A stretch of DNA of 25,861 bases from a virus. A model generated the notes under the pieces. That model ran no database searches. It worked only from the letters and a program-made list of their open reading frames with translations, and was not told where the DNA came from. The stretch covers positions 1 to 25,861 of IMG/VR virus record IMGVR_UViG_3300022602_004811; one strand, written 5' to 3'. Of this stretch, positions 6,439 to 13,090 are shown one piece after another; positions within the stretch are counted from its first letter, which is position 1, and every line of letters starts with the position of its first letter. The translations under genes and the position numbers were made by a program.

Positions 6439-7677
6439 ATGAAAATCTTCTCTCCAGCCCACTTCCTGCGCCATGTCTCGATGCCAACTCTGCGAGAGTT
6501 CACAGATGCTCACCCAATTGCCTCCCGCCTGACCATCGACTGGGACAGTGATCCCGACACTTTGCCGGCCAAGCTCAACGCAGCTATTGAGGCGCTGCAT
6601 GCGTCGTTGAGTGCCGATAACTTTTCTGCTGACGAAGCTTCGGCGATTGGCGAAGATCTGCGTCTCTGGCAGGATGATCTGCGGCGCGTCCACCTCTTGA
6701 CCAACGATCTGGCAAGCAATGAGTTCCATGTCGCATGTGCAGACGACACGGAAGCACTCGAAGCTTTTGCCAGTCGTGATACGAGGGAGAAGGCGCTGTG
6801 GGTATTTCATGCCCGCGACAAATTGTTCCGTGACGTTGAGTTGAACCTTGCTTTCCAAGCGAAAGCCAATGGCAAATACTGGAAAAAGCACCGTATCGAG
6901 GCCGGTCTAGACCTGACAAACGAGCGAGAGAAGTTGGAGGCGTTCAGCCATGAGGTGGCTAAACTCTTCGAAAAATCCGGTGGTGGCAAGAGCACCCATA
7001 TTGAGCAAAGCGTTCACGCATCGGATGGCAGTGTCCAATTGACCATCTATGTTGAAGGTCCGATCACAGCGCTGGCGCATTTCACCGAAAACAAGTTCAA
7101 CCGTGTGTCCACGCGTATAGCTCTGGAGACTGCTGTCGTCTATCAACCCGCCACGGGTGTGATCGAGAGTGTGGTCAAGGGCGGATCGAAGAATCACCAG
7201 ACCGTGCTTCAACTGTTTGGCAAGCATGTGGTCGGTCGTGACATTCAGCCAGAAGAAATTGAGAAGGCTCGCTTCAAACTCAATGAACTGCGGGATGGGC
7301 TGCAGACTTTTGACGATCTGTCTCATTTCGGAGTTGAAAAAATCCGCTTACGCCGTGCCCAGTTCAGACCGCGCGCAAACACCGGCACGTCCTTTCGCAT
7401 CGAAGCATCACCTGAGCAGGATCAGGATGATGCGATTGAACTGGCACACAAAACTCTGAAGGTGCAGCATTCCTTCGAGACAGAGTACAACCTTGATGGC
7501 GCATCCGTACTCGTCTACCTAGCACCGGTGGATGGACAAAAGCCCAAGCGGTTCAGCTTTGACATTTATTCGACGGGCTCATCCACGATCAAGAACTTAT
7601 CGGAAAAGAACCAACCCATTGCCAATGCCGTGCTTCAGTCGCTCAATGTCATTGAGGCCGAGGAGGCAGTCGCTTGA
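6439..7677 (+). CDS. Unrecognised 412-residue protein of the LexA-like operon
   Basis: I do not recognise this protein. It starts at ATG 6439, 12 bp after the repressor gene, with GAGGA some 8 nt upstream. The N-terminal 170 residues are mostly helical and charged (LRLWQDDLRRVHLL; EKALWVFHARDKLFRDVEL; YWKKHRIEAGLDLTNEREK). The rest alternates beta-like segments (VQLTIYVEGPITAL, RIALETAVVYQP, SVLVYLAPVDG, KRFSFDIYSTGSST) with helices. There is no signal peptide and no membrane segment. A GGGKST string near residue 182 resembles a P-loop but lacks the preceding strand and spacing. The gene overlaps the next one by four bases, so the two products are probably made together and may form a complex. 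Being downstream of a damage-responsive repressor suggests an inducible or lysogeny-maintained function such as defence or toxicity; that is inference. Confidence 0.85.
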   Translation: MKIFSPAHFLRHVSMPTLREFTDAHPIASRLTIDWDSDPDTLPAKLNAAIEALHASLSADNFSADEASAIGEDLRLWQDDLRRVHLLTNDLASNEFHVACADDTEALEAFASRDTREKALWVFHARDKLFRDVELNLAFQAKANGKYWKKHRIEAGLDLTNEREKLEAFSHEVAKLFEKSGGGKSTHIEQSVHASDGSVQLTIYVEGPITALAHFTENKFNRVSTRIALETAVVYQPATGVIESVVKGGSKNHQTVLQLFGKHVVGRDIQPEEIEKARFKLNELRDGLQTFDDLSHFGVEKIRLRRAQFRPRANTGTSFRIEASPEQDQDDAIELAHKTLKVQHSFETEYNLDGASVLVYLAPVDGQKPKRFSFDIYSTGSSTIKNLSEKNQPIANAVLQSLNVIEAEEAVA

Positions 7678-8627
7678 GCTCCGTACAGGTCAATGCCATG
7701 GGTCTGCTCTGCAACTTGCTAGAGCAGACCAAGCCGCAGATCAATGGTGCTGCATTGATGGGTGGCGAGTTTGGCGATGGCGGACGTCAACTGATCCATG
7801 AGCGGCTGCTTGTCATAGGTCCCTATCTGTCCTATGTAACCTGTCCCGACTGCCAAATTGAATTGGCGCGTGTTGTAAGGACGGTTGGCGTTGATCAAGC
7901 CTTACTCCATTGTGATGAGTGCGGTGAGTCGACGGCTGGAGGTGAACTCCTCAAAACCTACACAGTCAGTCTGACCAAATTCGTTGATCGGTTGGCTTCG
8001 AGCCTGGAATTACAGACGACCAATCGCAAGCAGATCGACCCGGATGTCTCATGGCGCCTGGGCTTGTACGAGCACAAGCGTGGAAAAGCGCAGACCTGGT
8101 ATTTTGCGCGGCACCTTGGCCAACCCATGGTTGCCAAGCATCTGCTCGATCAGATCCGCTCAGACCATTCCACCCAGTCGGCCAAGATCCTCACAAGCGC
8201 TACAGTGCCATTGCCTGATGGCTCGCCCTTGGCTGGCTACGACGTGGTAAACCTTTCATCCGTGGCACGACTGTCCCAGAGCTGTTTCCTGTTCTTCGAA
8301 GACGGTATGGCCTCAACAGTCCAGCAACCCATAGAGGAAATCATGCCGCAGACTTCTCTTAGATACTTGCGCGACAAGGCCTGGGCGTTCGTCGAGGGTG
8401 TTAAGTACGAGCTGGAGGGCATGCAGCAGAAAATTCTGCTTGCGCTGATGGATGCCCACGCGCATCGCCTGGAGGGCAAGCAGATCGCAGATCGATGCGG
8501 CTCCGATGCATTTCCGTTTCAACCGGCGAAGTATTTCGGCCGGAACAATGAGGTCTACAAAGCCTTCGTCAGGTACGTGCCCGGTGACAAGGTTTATGAG
8601 TTGATTGTCAGTAACGAGAATGAATAA
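7674..8627 (+). CDS. Unrecognised zinc-ribbon protein (317 aa) of the LexA-like operon
   Basis: I do not recognise this protein. It has a probable zinc ribbon formed by CPDC (57-60) and CDEC (80-83). The centre contains WRLGLYEHKRGKAQTWYFAR and YDVVNLSSVARLSQSCFLFFED. The C-terminal region from about residue 240 (AFVEGVKYELEGMQQKILLALMD...EGKQIADRCG) looks like a winged helix, so nucleic-acid binding is likely. The start is TTG at 7674: a GAGGAGG lies about 8 nt upstream (7659-7665), and TTG overlaps the upstream stop as TTGA; an internal ATG in the same frame at residue 9 is the alternative. Before the IS21 insertion, the next gene of the operon began 31 bp after this stop. Together with the 412-residue protein it forms a conserved-looking unknown pair. 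Confidence 0.83.
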   Translation: MSSVQVNAMGLLCNLLEQTKPQINGAALMGGEFGDGGRQLIHERLLVIGPYLSYVTCPDCQIELARVVRTVGVDQALLHCDECGESTAGGELLKTYTVSLTKFVDRLASSLELQTTNRKQIDPDVSWRLGLYEHKRGKAQTWYFARHLGQPMVAKHLLDQIRSDHSTQSAKILTSATVPLPDGSPLAGYDVVNLSSVARLSQSCFLFFEDGMASTVQQPIEEIMPQTSLRYLRDKAWAFVEGVKYELEGMQQKILLALMDAHAHRLEGKQIADRCGSDAFPFQPAKYFGRNNEVYKAFVRYVPGDKVYELIVSNENE

Positions 8628-8654
8628 ATTTTTTGAAATTTTTGGCGAAAGGAC

Positions 8655-8662
8655 GATATGAC
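8655..8662. repeat. IS21 target-site duplication, left copy
   Basis: GATATGAC occurs directly before the CCCTGATGG left end of the element and again directly after its right end (11271-11278). An 8-bp duplication is within the range known for IS21-family elements. The copy contains the ATG of the small gene now found at 11274. Confidence 0.8.
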
Positions 8663-8713
8663 CCCTGATGGCCACCCAAATTCCCCCACTTATGGCCACC
8701 TCAAACTCCTCCA
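8663..8713 (+). repeat. IS21 left terminal inverted repeat
   Basis: CCCTGATGGCCA is followed by CAAATTCCCCCA (8677-8688), TGGCCACC, and a degenerate CAAACTCCTCCA (8702-8713), with a 25-bp period. It matches the complement of the right end apart from a one-base length difference and a few substitutions. Confidence 0.85.
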
Positions 8714-8816
8714 CCTGAATTGATCGGGGACAGGGTCTCAACGCCGACACCGTCGGCACCTGTGGGCAGGACGCATGTTCTGGCCTTCCTCGAAGGAAGG
8801 CCAAGGAGTGAATGTC

Positions 8817-10442
8817 TTGAAACCCAACCAACGCGCCACCGTCATCACGCTGCTGGAGCGCAGCACCCCACAGCGTGAGATCGCCCGCATCACGGGCATC
8901 GACCGCAAAACCATTCGCAGCTACCACCAGCGCTGGCTTGCCGATATTTCAAATTCCCCCAGGGTGGCCACCGGCTCTGAGGCCGTGGCCACTCAAATTC
9001 CCCCACCCTGGCCACCGGCTCGTGCCTCCACTTCCTCCAGTCTGTGCGAAGTTCACCGTGAGTTCATTGAGGCCCAGCTGCTCTTGCGCCGCAACGCCGT
9101 GAGCATCTACCAAGACCTGGTTGATGCTCACGGCTTTAGCGCCGCCTACAACAGCGTCAAACGCTTTGTGCGTGCCTTGCGCAAGAAGACGCCCGAGCAG
9201 TTTGACCGCCTGTCCTTCCTACCTGGCGAAGAGATGCAGGTCGATTACGGCGAAGGTGCGCCGACCTTGGTACCCGGCTCCGATCGCTACAAGAAGCCCC
9301 GCTTATTTGTCGCCACACTGCGCCACTCCCGGCGCAGTTTCCGCCGGGTGGTCTGGAAGTCCAGCCAACAGGTATGGGCCCAATTGCATGAGCAAGCGTT
9401 TCGCTACTTCGGCGGCTGCCCCCAGTACGTGGTGCTGGACAACCTCAAGGAGGGCGTGATCAAGCCCGATTTGTACGAGCCCGAGCTCAACCCCGTGTAT
9501 GCGGCCATGCTCGAGCACTATGGCGTGGTGGCCGATCCGGCCCGCGTGCGTGATCCCAATCGCAAGGGCACTGTGGAGCATGCCATCGGCCACACCCAGG
9601 CCACCGCATTGAAGGGCAAGCGCTTTGAATCGATCGAGGCCCAGAACGAGTTCCTGGAGAATTGGGAGACGAACTGGGCCGCCAAGCGCATCCACGGCAC
9701 CGAGCGCCAACAGGTGCAGGCCATGTTCGAGGCCGAGCGCTCACACCTCAAACCCTTGCCCCTGCTGGGCATGCAGTACTTCACACAAGGGGTACGCACC
9801 GTGTGCGATGACAGTTGCGTACGTGTGGACCACAGCAGCTACGCAGCCCGCCCTGCAGCCATTGGCTCCGTCGTGCTGGTGCGCATCTTTGAGCGGCGCA
9901 TCGAGATTCGGGATCTGCAAGGCGCTTTGCTGCGCACCCACGCCAAGGCCGAGCGGCCCGGCTCAGTGGTACTGCCCGCGCACGAGCGGGTGTTCAACCC
10001 ATCGCGCGAGACGCGGTTGATCCTGCGCCAGGCCAAAGAAATCGGCCAGCATGCCAGCCGCCTGTGTGAGCTGATGTTTGCAGCCGAGGGCCGGGTGGGC
10101 CAAAGAAAGCTCTGGGGCATCGTGGGATTGACCAAACGCTACCCGGCTATCTGCATTGACAGCGCCTGCGCCCAGGCCTTGGAGCAAGGGGTCTACAGCT
10201 ACAACCATGTCAAGACTTTGAGCGAGCGTTTGTTTGCCAGCGCGATGGCGAGCATGGACGAGGGGGCAAACCATGGCTCTGATGGTGTTGCCGGTGATTC
10301 CCTCGAAGAGGGCCTGCTGGCCCAGCAGCATGAGCTCATTCGCCAGGCTGACGAGTATGCGGATTTGTTCACCCATGCGGCCATGCACGCCGGCGCGGCC
10401 GTGAGCCGGGCCATGGATGCGGCCCAAGGAGGTCAGGCATGA
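8817..10442 (+). CDS. istA: IS21 transposase IstA
   Basis: This DDE-type integrase/transposase of about 541 residues cuts and joins the element ends. An N-terminal helix-turn-helix (TPQREIARITGIDRKTIRSY) precedes an RNase H-like core with the catalytic acids visible in MQVDYGEG, YVVLDNLKEG and KGTVEHAIG (D, D, E). The C-terminal part contains the beta-rich and helical region that contacts IstB. The TTG at 8817 is favoured because AAGGAG (8803-8808) lies 8 nt upstream and the protein then starts KPNQRATVITLLER like its relatives; GTG 8808 and ATG 8775 are longer alternatives in frame. Two extra copies of the terminal repeat motif lie inside the coding region at 8950-9005. The stop overlaps the istB start (ATGA). 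Confidence 0.95.
   Translation: MKPNQRATVITLLERSTPQREIARITGIDRKTIRSYHQRWLADISNSPRVATGSEAVATQIPPPWPPARASTSSSLCEVHREFIEAQLLLRRNAVSIYQDLVDAHGFSAAYNSVKRFVRALRKKTPEQFDRLSFLPGEEMQVDYGEGAPTLVPGSDRYKKPRLFVATLRHSRRSFRRVVWKSSQQVWAQLHEQAFRYFGGCPQYVVLDNLKEGVIKPDLYEPELNPVYAAMLEHYGVVADPARVRDPNRKGTVEHAIGHTQATALKGKRFESIEAQNEFLENWETNWAAKRIHGTERQQVQAMFEAERSHLKPLPLLGMQYFTQGVRTVCDDSCVRVDHSSYAARPAAIGSVVLVRIFERRIEIRDLQGALLRTHAKAERPGSVVLPAHERVFNPSRETRLILRQAKEIGQHASRLCELMFAAEGRVGQRKLWGIVGLTKRYPAICIDSACAQALEQGVYSYNHVKTLSERLFASAMASMDEGANHGSDGVAGDSLEEGLLAQQHELIRQADEYADLFTHAAMHAGAAVSRAMDAAQGGQA
8950..9016 (+). repeat. Internal copies of the IS21 terminal motif inside istA
   Basis: CAAATTCCCCCA occurs at 8950-8961 and 8994-9005, each followed by TGGCCACC (8965-8972; 9009-9016), with another GTGGCCAC at 8985-8992. 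This is the same motif combination as at the element's ends. It lies in the segment joining the HTH to the catalytic core of IstA. Confidence 0.8.
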
Positions 10443-11203
10443 ACATGACCGAGATCGATAACGCTTTGCGTCAGCTGCGCCTGTCGGGCATGCAGCAAAC
10501 GCTGAGCACACGCGCCATGCAGGCCCAGGCCAGCCAGGAGTCATTCTTGGAGACCTTCGCCGCCTTGCTGCAAGACGAGCTGGAGCGGCGCAGATCGGTG
10601 CTGCTCGATCGCCGCTACAAGCGCTCAGGGCTGGATGAGAAGGCCTCCTTGGCAGACTTGGACTGGCGCTTTAACCCCAAGATACCCCGGGCTGCGTGCT
10701 TTGAGTTGCACACCTTGAAGTTCATCACCGAAGGGGCCAATGCGTTGATTGTGGGCAAACCGGGCACGGGCAAAAGCCATGTGGCCAAGGCGCTGGCGTA
10801 CCAGGCCACGCTGCAGGGCTATGACGTGCGGTATTTGGAGGCGGACACTGAGTTTGCGCGGTATGCGCTGGCACCCAGCCAAGACAGAGCGAACATGCTG
10901 CGGGCATGGGTCAAGCCGGATTTGCTGATCGTGGACGATTTGTTTCTGGCCAGGCGGATCACGGCGGAGGCGGCAGAAGTTTTGCAGGCGATTGTTCACC
11001 AGCGCTACAAACTCAGGCGAGCCATGGTGGTGACATCCAACAGGGTGGTGCAGGACTGGGGCAAGTATCTGGGGGACGTGACCATGGCCAGCACGATCCT
11101 GGACAGGTTGATGCACCGCTGCGTGATGCTGGAGTTTGAGGGCAAGAGCTACAGGCTCAAGGAGGCGGCGGCACGCTTGGCCATCCAAGCTGACGCGTCA
11201 TAA
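10439..11203 (+). CDS. istB: IS21 helper ATPase IstB
   Basis: This 254-residue DnaC/DnaA-like AAA+ protein assembles on target DNA and stimulates the IstA transposase. The Walker A motif is GKPGTGKSH near residue 103, and Walker B is LLIVDDLF near residue 160. Sensor and arginine-finger regions follow (VVTSNRVVQDW; STILDRLMHR). The length is normal for the family, with no frameshift. The ATG overlaps the istA stop, giving fixed stoichiometry by translational coupling. It ends just inside the right terminal repeat. Confidence 0.95.
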   Translation: MNMTEIDNALRQLRLSGMQQTLSTRAMQAQASQESFLETFAALLQDELERRRSVLLDRRYKRSGLDEKASLADLDWRFNPKIPRAACFELHTLKFITEGANALIVGKPGTGKSHVAKALAYQATLQGYDVRYLEADTEFARYALAPSQDRANMLRAWVKPDLLIVDDLFLARRITAEAAEVLQAIVHQRYKLRRAMVVTSNRVVQDWGKYLGDVTMASTILDRLMHRCVMLEFEGKSYRLKEAAARLAIQADAS

Positions 11204-11218
11204 TCTGACCGCCCTGCC

Positions 11219-11270
11219 TGGGGGAATTTGGGGTGGCCACGGGTGGGGGAATTTGAACTGGCCATCAGGG
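11219..11270 (-). repeat. IS21 right terminal inverted repeat
   Basis: Read on the minus strand it begins CCCTGATGGCCA, then has CAAATTCCCCCA twice (11244-11255 and 11219-11230) with the same 25-bp period and GTGGCCACC between them. It begins 16 bp after the istB stop. Confidence 0.85.
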
Positions 11271-11278
11271 GATATGAC
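11271..11278. repeat. IS21 target-site duplication, right copy
   Basis: GATATGAC abuts the right end of the element and matches 8655-8662 exactly. Its ATG (11274-11276) is the start codon of the downstream small gene. Confidence 0.8.
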
Positions 11279-11516
11279 GAAAACACTGGTTTCACAGGAT
11301 CAAATTTCGGCGTGGATGACGTCGGAATTGCAAAAAATCGACGAATGTCAAGATTGCCAAATAAAGGGAATTGTCCCTCTGCAGTTTCCAGATGAAGATG
11401 GTTGCAATTGGTCTGATTCGTTGACAGTCAACAGCGGAGGAGTTCCCCCCGAAATATTGGTCCCTCATGTAAGAAGGATAGTTGCAGAGGCAAAGACAAG
11501 ATTTAATTTGGAATGA
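11274..11516 (+). CDS. Small unrecognised protein (80 aa), promoter and RBS cut off by IS21
   Basis: This hypothetical 80-residue protein begins MTKTLVSQDQISAWMTSELQ and has CQDC (about 26-29), then PDEDGCNWSDSLTV and a helical end RRIVAEAKTRF. The start codon lies inside the IS21 target duplication. Joining 8662 to 11279 restores an operon in which AAAGGA (8648-8653) stands 4 nt before this ATG, 31 bp after the stop of the 317-residue gene. The insertion therefore removed its ribosome binding site and put 2.6 kb of insertion sequence between it and the LexA-like promoter; only CAGGGG directly before the ATG could substitute. Base composition is much more AT-rich than in its neighbours. It overlaps the next gene as ATGA. 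Function unknown. Confidence 0.75.
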   Translation: MTKTLVSQDQISAWMTSELQKIDECQDCQIKGIVPLQFPDEDGCNWSDSLTVNSGGVPPEILVPHVRRIVAEAKTRFNLE

Positions 11517-11815
11517 TTGAGGTGGGTGAATTGAATTTCAAAACTGCAAAATGTGAGCGCTCAGGTGAGCAAATCCTCTTATCCGACGGATGGATTGTCT
11601 GTAACGCGCCATCGGGTGAATGGTCGTTTGTAAGTATCGATGCGAACGAGAACACGTTTGACTACCACGTGGAGCTAACTGCTTTGGTCAAATCGCCTGA
11701 AGCGTTGGTTGATTGGCTTGCGCACATAGGCGAAAAAACGTGGTTCAAGCCGGAAAAATTTTTTGAATTTTTCAAAAAATTTCGAAAAGAAAACAATATG
11801 TACGGATGTCTTTGA
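11513..11815 (+). CDS. Small unrecognised protein (100 aa), AT-rich
   Basis: This hypothetical 100-residue protein is coupled to the previous gene by ATGA. It reads as a compact alpha/beta protein: beta-like FKTAKCE, ILLSDGWIVCNAP and EWSFVSIDAN, then helices ALVDWLAHIG and EKFFEFFKKFRKEN. Its size, acidic beta-rich N-terminus and pairing with another small gene are reminiscent of immunity or antitoxin proteins, but there is no family match I can name. AT-rich codon use sets this pair apart from both flanks, suggesting a separate origin. A strong hairpin terminator follows about 65 bp downstream, closing the operon. Confidence 0.72.
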   Translation: MIEVGELNFKTAKCERSGEQILLSDGWIVCNAPSGEWSFVSIDANENTFDYHVELTALVKSPEALVDWLAHIGEKTWFKPEKFFEFFKKFRKENNMYGCL

Positions 11816-11880
11816 TGAATTTCTAAACTTTTCCCTGACTGACCTGATGGTTTAGGCGGTCAACACCATTCGCTATCAAT

Positions 11881-11915
11881 AACCCGGCTCCTGTCCGCAG
11901 GAGGCCGGGTTTTTT
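11881..11915 (+). terminator. Rho-independent terminator closing the LexA-like operon
   Basis: AACCCGGCTCCTG pairs with CAGGAGGCCGGGTT across a TCCG loop with a single bulged base, followed by six T residues (11910-11915). It separates the cargo operon from the early phage operon that starts at 12067. Confidence 0.88.
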
Positions 11916-11941
11916 GCATTTTGTTCGCACGATTTCGATTT

Positions 11942-11969
11942 GCAGAACCCTTCTGCCGAATCTGCCGAA
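11942..11969. promoter_or_regulatory. Candidate operator before the early operon
   Basis: GCAGAA-CCC-TTCTGC is a perfect 6-bp inverted repeat (11942-11956). It runs into two tandem perfect copies of TCTGCCGAA (11952-11960, 11961-11969). The cluster lies about 100 bp before the first early gene and does not resemble the 22-bp palindrome at 5796. No convincing -35/-10 pair could be assigned here. Confidence 0.4.
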
Positions 11970-12066
11970 CGGTTTCCAGAACCTGCCTTGAAAAACTGCA
12001 AGCACTGGTTAGCGCGGCTCCCCAGCCGCACGAAACAGGCCCTTTTTCACCTTCAAGGAGATTCAA

Positions 12067-12291
12067 TTGCAACCCACAGAACCCGTCCGACATCTCAACC
12101 AGCGGCAGCTTGCCGAACGCTGGGATTTGAGCGAAGCCACCCTGGAGCGCTGGCGCTCGGAGGGCATCGGCCCCGTCTTCCTCAAACTGCAAGGCCAGGT
12201 CCGATACCGGATCGAGGATATCGAAGCTTTCGAAGTCGACAGCCTGCGCAAGAGCACGTCCGAGCGTGAAGTCAGCGGAGGTGCAGCATGA
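12067..12291 (+). CDS. AlpA/MerR-like HTH protein, first gene of the early operon
   Basis: This 74-residue DNA-binding protein has an excisionase-type winged helix: LNQRQLAERWDLSEATLERWRSEG is the helix-turn-helix and GQVRYRIEDIEAFE the wing and following helix. Such proteins (AlpA, Cox, Xis) act as excision factors or early regulators in prophages. Being the first gene of the replication operon, it may control the switch to excision or early transcription. The start is TTG at 12067, supported by AAGGAG (12055-12060) six bases upstream. The stop overlaps the next start (ATGA). Confidence 0.82.
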   Translation: MQPTEPVRHLNQRQLAERWDLSEATLERWRSEGIGPVFLKLQGQVRYRIEDIEAFEVDSLRKSTSEREVSGGAA

Positions 12292-12767
12292 GCGCCGATG
12301 TGACTTTCACGCCCGAGCAGGTGCTGGCCACCCCGGCTGGCACGCTGGCGCGGCAACCTGCCGAACTGTTGTTCAGCATCAAGAATGCCGCTGCCGATCT
12401 ACTGGCCGCCGGCAAAGCCCTGAGTGATCACATCGATCAAGCCATCGACTTCAAGTGGAGCGAGCGTGCTCGCAACTTGCGCCATGACGCTGGCAAGGAC
12501 ACCGGGGTCGTGCATTTCGATGACGGCGATGTGCGTGTCACCGCAGATCTGCCCAAGAAGGTCGATTGGGACCAGACCCGCCTGGCAGAAATCACGCGCC
12601 GTATCACGGACAGCGGCGACGACGCCAAGCAGTACATCGAGATCAGCTACCGCGTCAGCGAAACCAAGTTCAACGCCTGGCCCGAAACCCTCAAGTCCGC
12701 CTTCGAGGCTGCTCGCACTGTCAAGACAGGCAAGCCGTCGTACCGCCTCGCCCTCATGAAGGAGTAA
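12288..12767 (+). CDS. Unknown early phage protein (159 aa)
   Basis: I cannot name a family for this protein. The N-terminal 60 residues are helical (PAELLFSIKNAAADLLAAGKALSDHIDQAI). The rest is alpha/beta with acidic strands (GVVHFDDGDVRVTADLPKKVDW) and a conserved-looking KQYIEISYRVSETKFNAWP. It starts at an ATG overlapping the HTH gene's stop, and the next gene follows after 5 bp. Its place just before the Sak4-like ATPase suggests a role in recombination or replication, from context only. Confidence 0.82.
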   Translation: MSADVTFTPEQVLATPAGTLARQPAELLFSIKNAAADLLAAGKALSDHIDQAIDFKWSERARNLRHDAGKDTGVVHFDDGDVRVTADLPKKVDWDQTRLAEITRRITDSGDDAKQYIEISYRVSETKFNAWPETLKSAFEAARTVKTGKPSYRLALMKE

Positions 12768-12772
12768 TTGCC

Positions 12773-13090
12773 ATGTTCTTCAATAAGAAAACCGCTGTTC
12801 AGAAATTGCGTGAGCGCCCTGACTGGTACGTGCGCGAACTGCCCGAGGAAATCTTCGTTCCGGCACTTGATGGCCATCGCCCAGATGACATGACCATCGC
12901 GTTGGAAGACGCAACGCTGGATGAGCTGGCTTTTGCCATCGTCGGCATCGAAGCCAAGGTGGCTCAGGCCCGCCGTGGCCTAAGCGGTCTGCGTGAAATG
13001 TACGAACAGGCTCGTAAACGCGGTGCTACAGGTAGCAACACGGTGGCTGAGGTGTTTTTTGGTGACGAGTTCGGGGAGGTTTCCAAATGA
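12773..13090 (+). CDS. Unknown early phage protein (105 aa)
   Basis: This small protein begins MFFNKKTAVQKLRERPDWYV. It continues with an acidic middle part (PDDMTIALEDATLDELAFAI) and a C-terminal helix rich in Arg and Ala (AKVAQARRGLSGLREMYEQARKRG). I recognise no domain. ATG at 12773 is chosen because GGAG lies 8 nt upstream (12761-12764) and a longer reading would run antiparallel to sense inside the previous gene. The stop overlaps the start of the Sak4-like gene (ATGA), so the two are co-translated. Confidence 0.8.
   Translation: MFFNKKTAVQKLRERPDWYVRELPEEIFVPALDGHRPDDMTIALEDATLDELAFAIVGIEAKVAQARRGLSGLREMYEQARKRGATGSNTVAEVFFGDEFGEVSK

Larger units (their letters stand above)
8663..11270 (+). 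mobile_element. IS21-family insertion sequence (istA-istB), intact
   Basis: This 2608-bp element carries istA and istB in one operon, as in all IS21-family elements. Its ends are inverted: CCCTGATGGCCA at the left and TGGCCATCAGGG at the right. Each end carries two further inward repeats of CAAATTCCCCCA (8677-8688 and degenerate 8702-8713; complement at 11219-11230 and 11244-11255), the multiple transposase-binding pattern typical of this family. An exact 8-bp direct repeat flanks it, so insertion appears recent and the element looks complete. If the ends are taken as TG...CA (8666, 11267), the duplication would not be adjacent, so the CCC-containing ends are preferred. Confidence 0.93.

Noticed and set aside
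6961-7020. GGGKST string in the 412-aa protein as a Walker A motif
   Set aside because: It lacks the preceding hydrophobic strand and the GxxxxGK spacing, and no Walker B follows, so an ATPase call is not supported.
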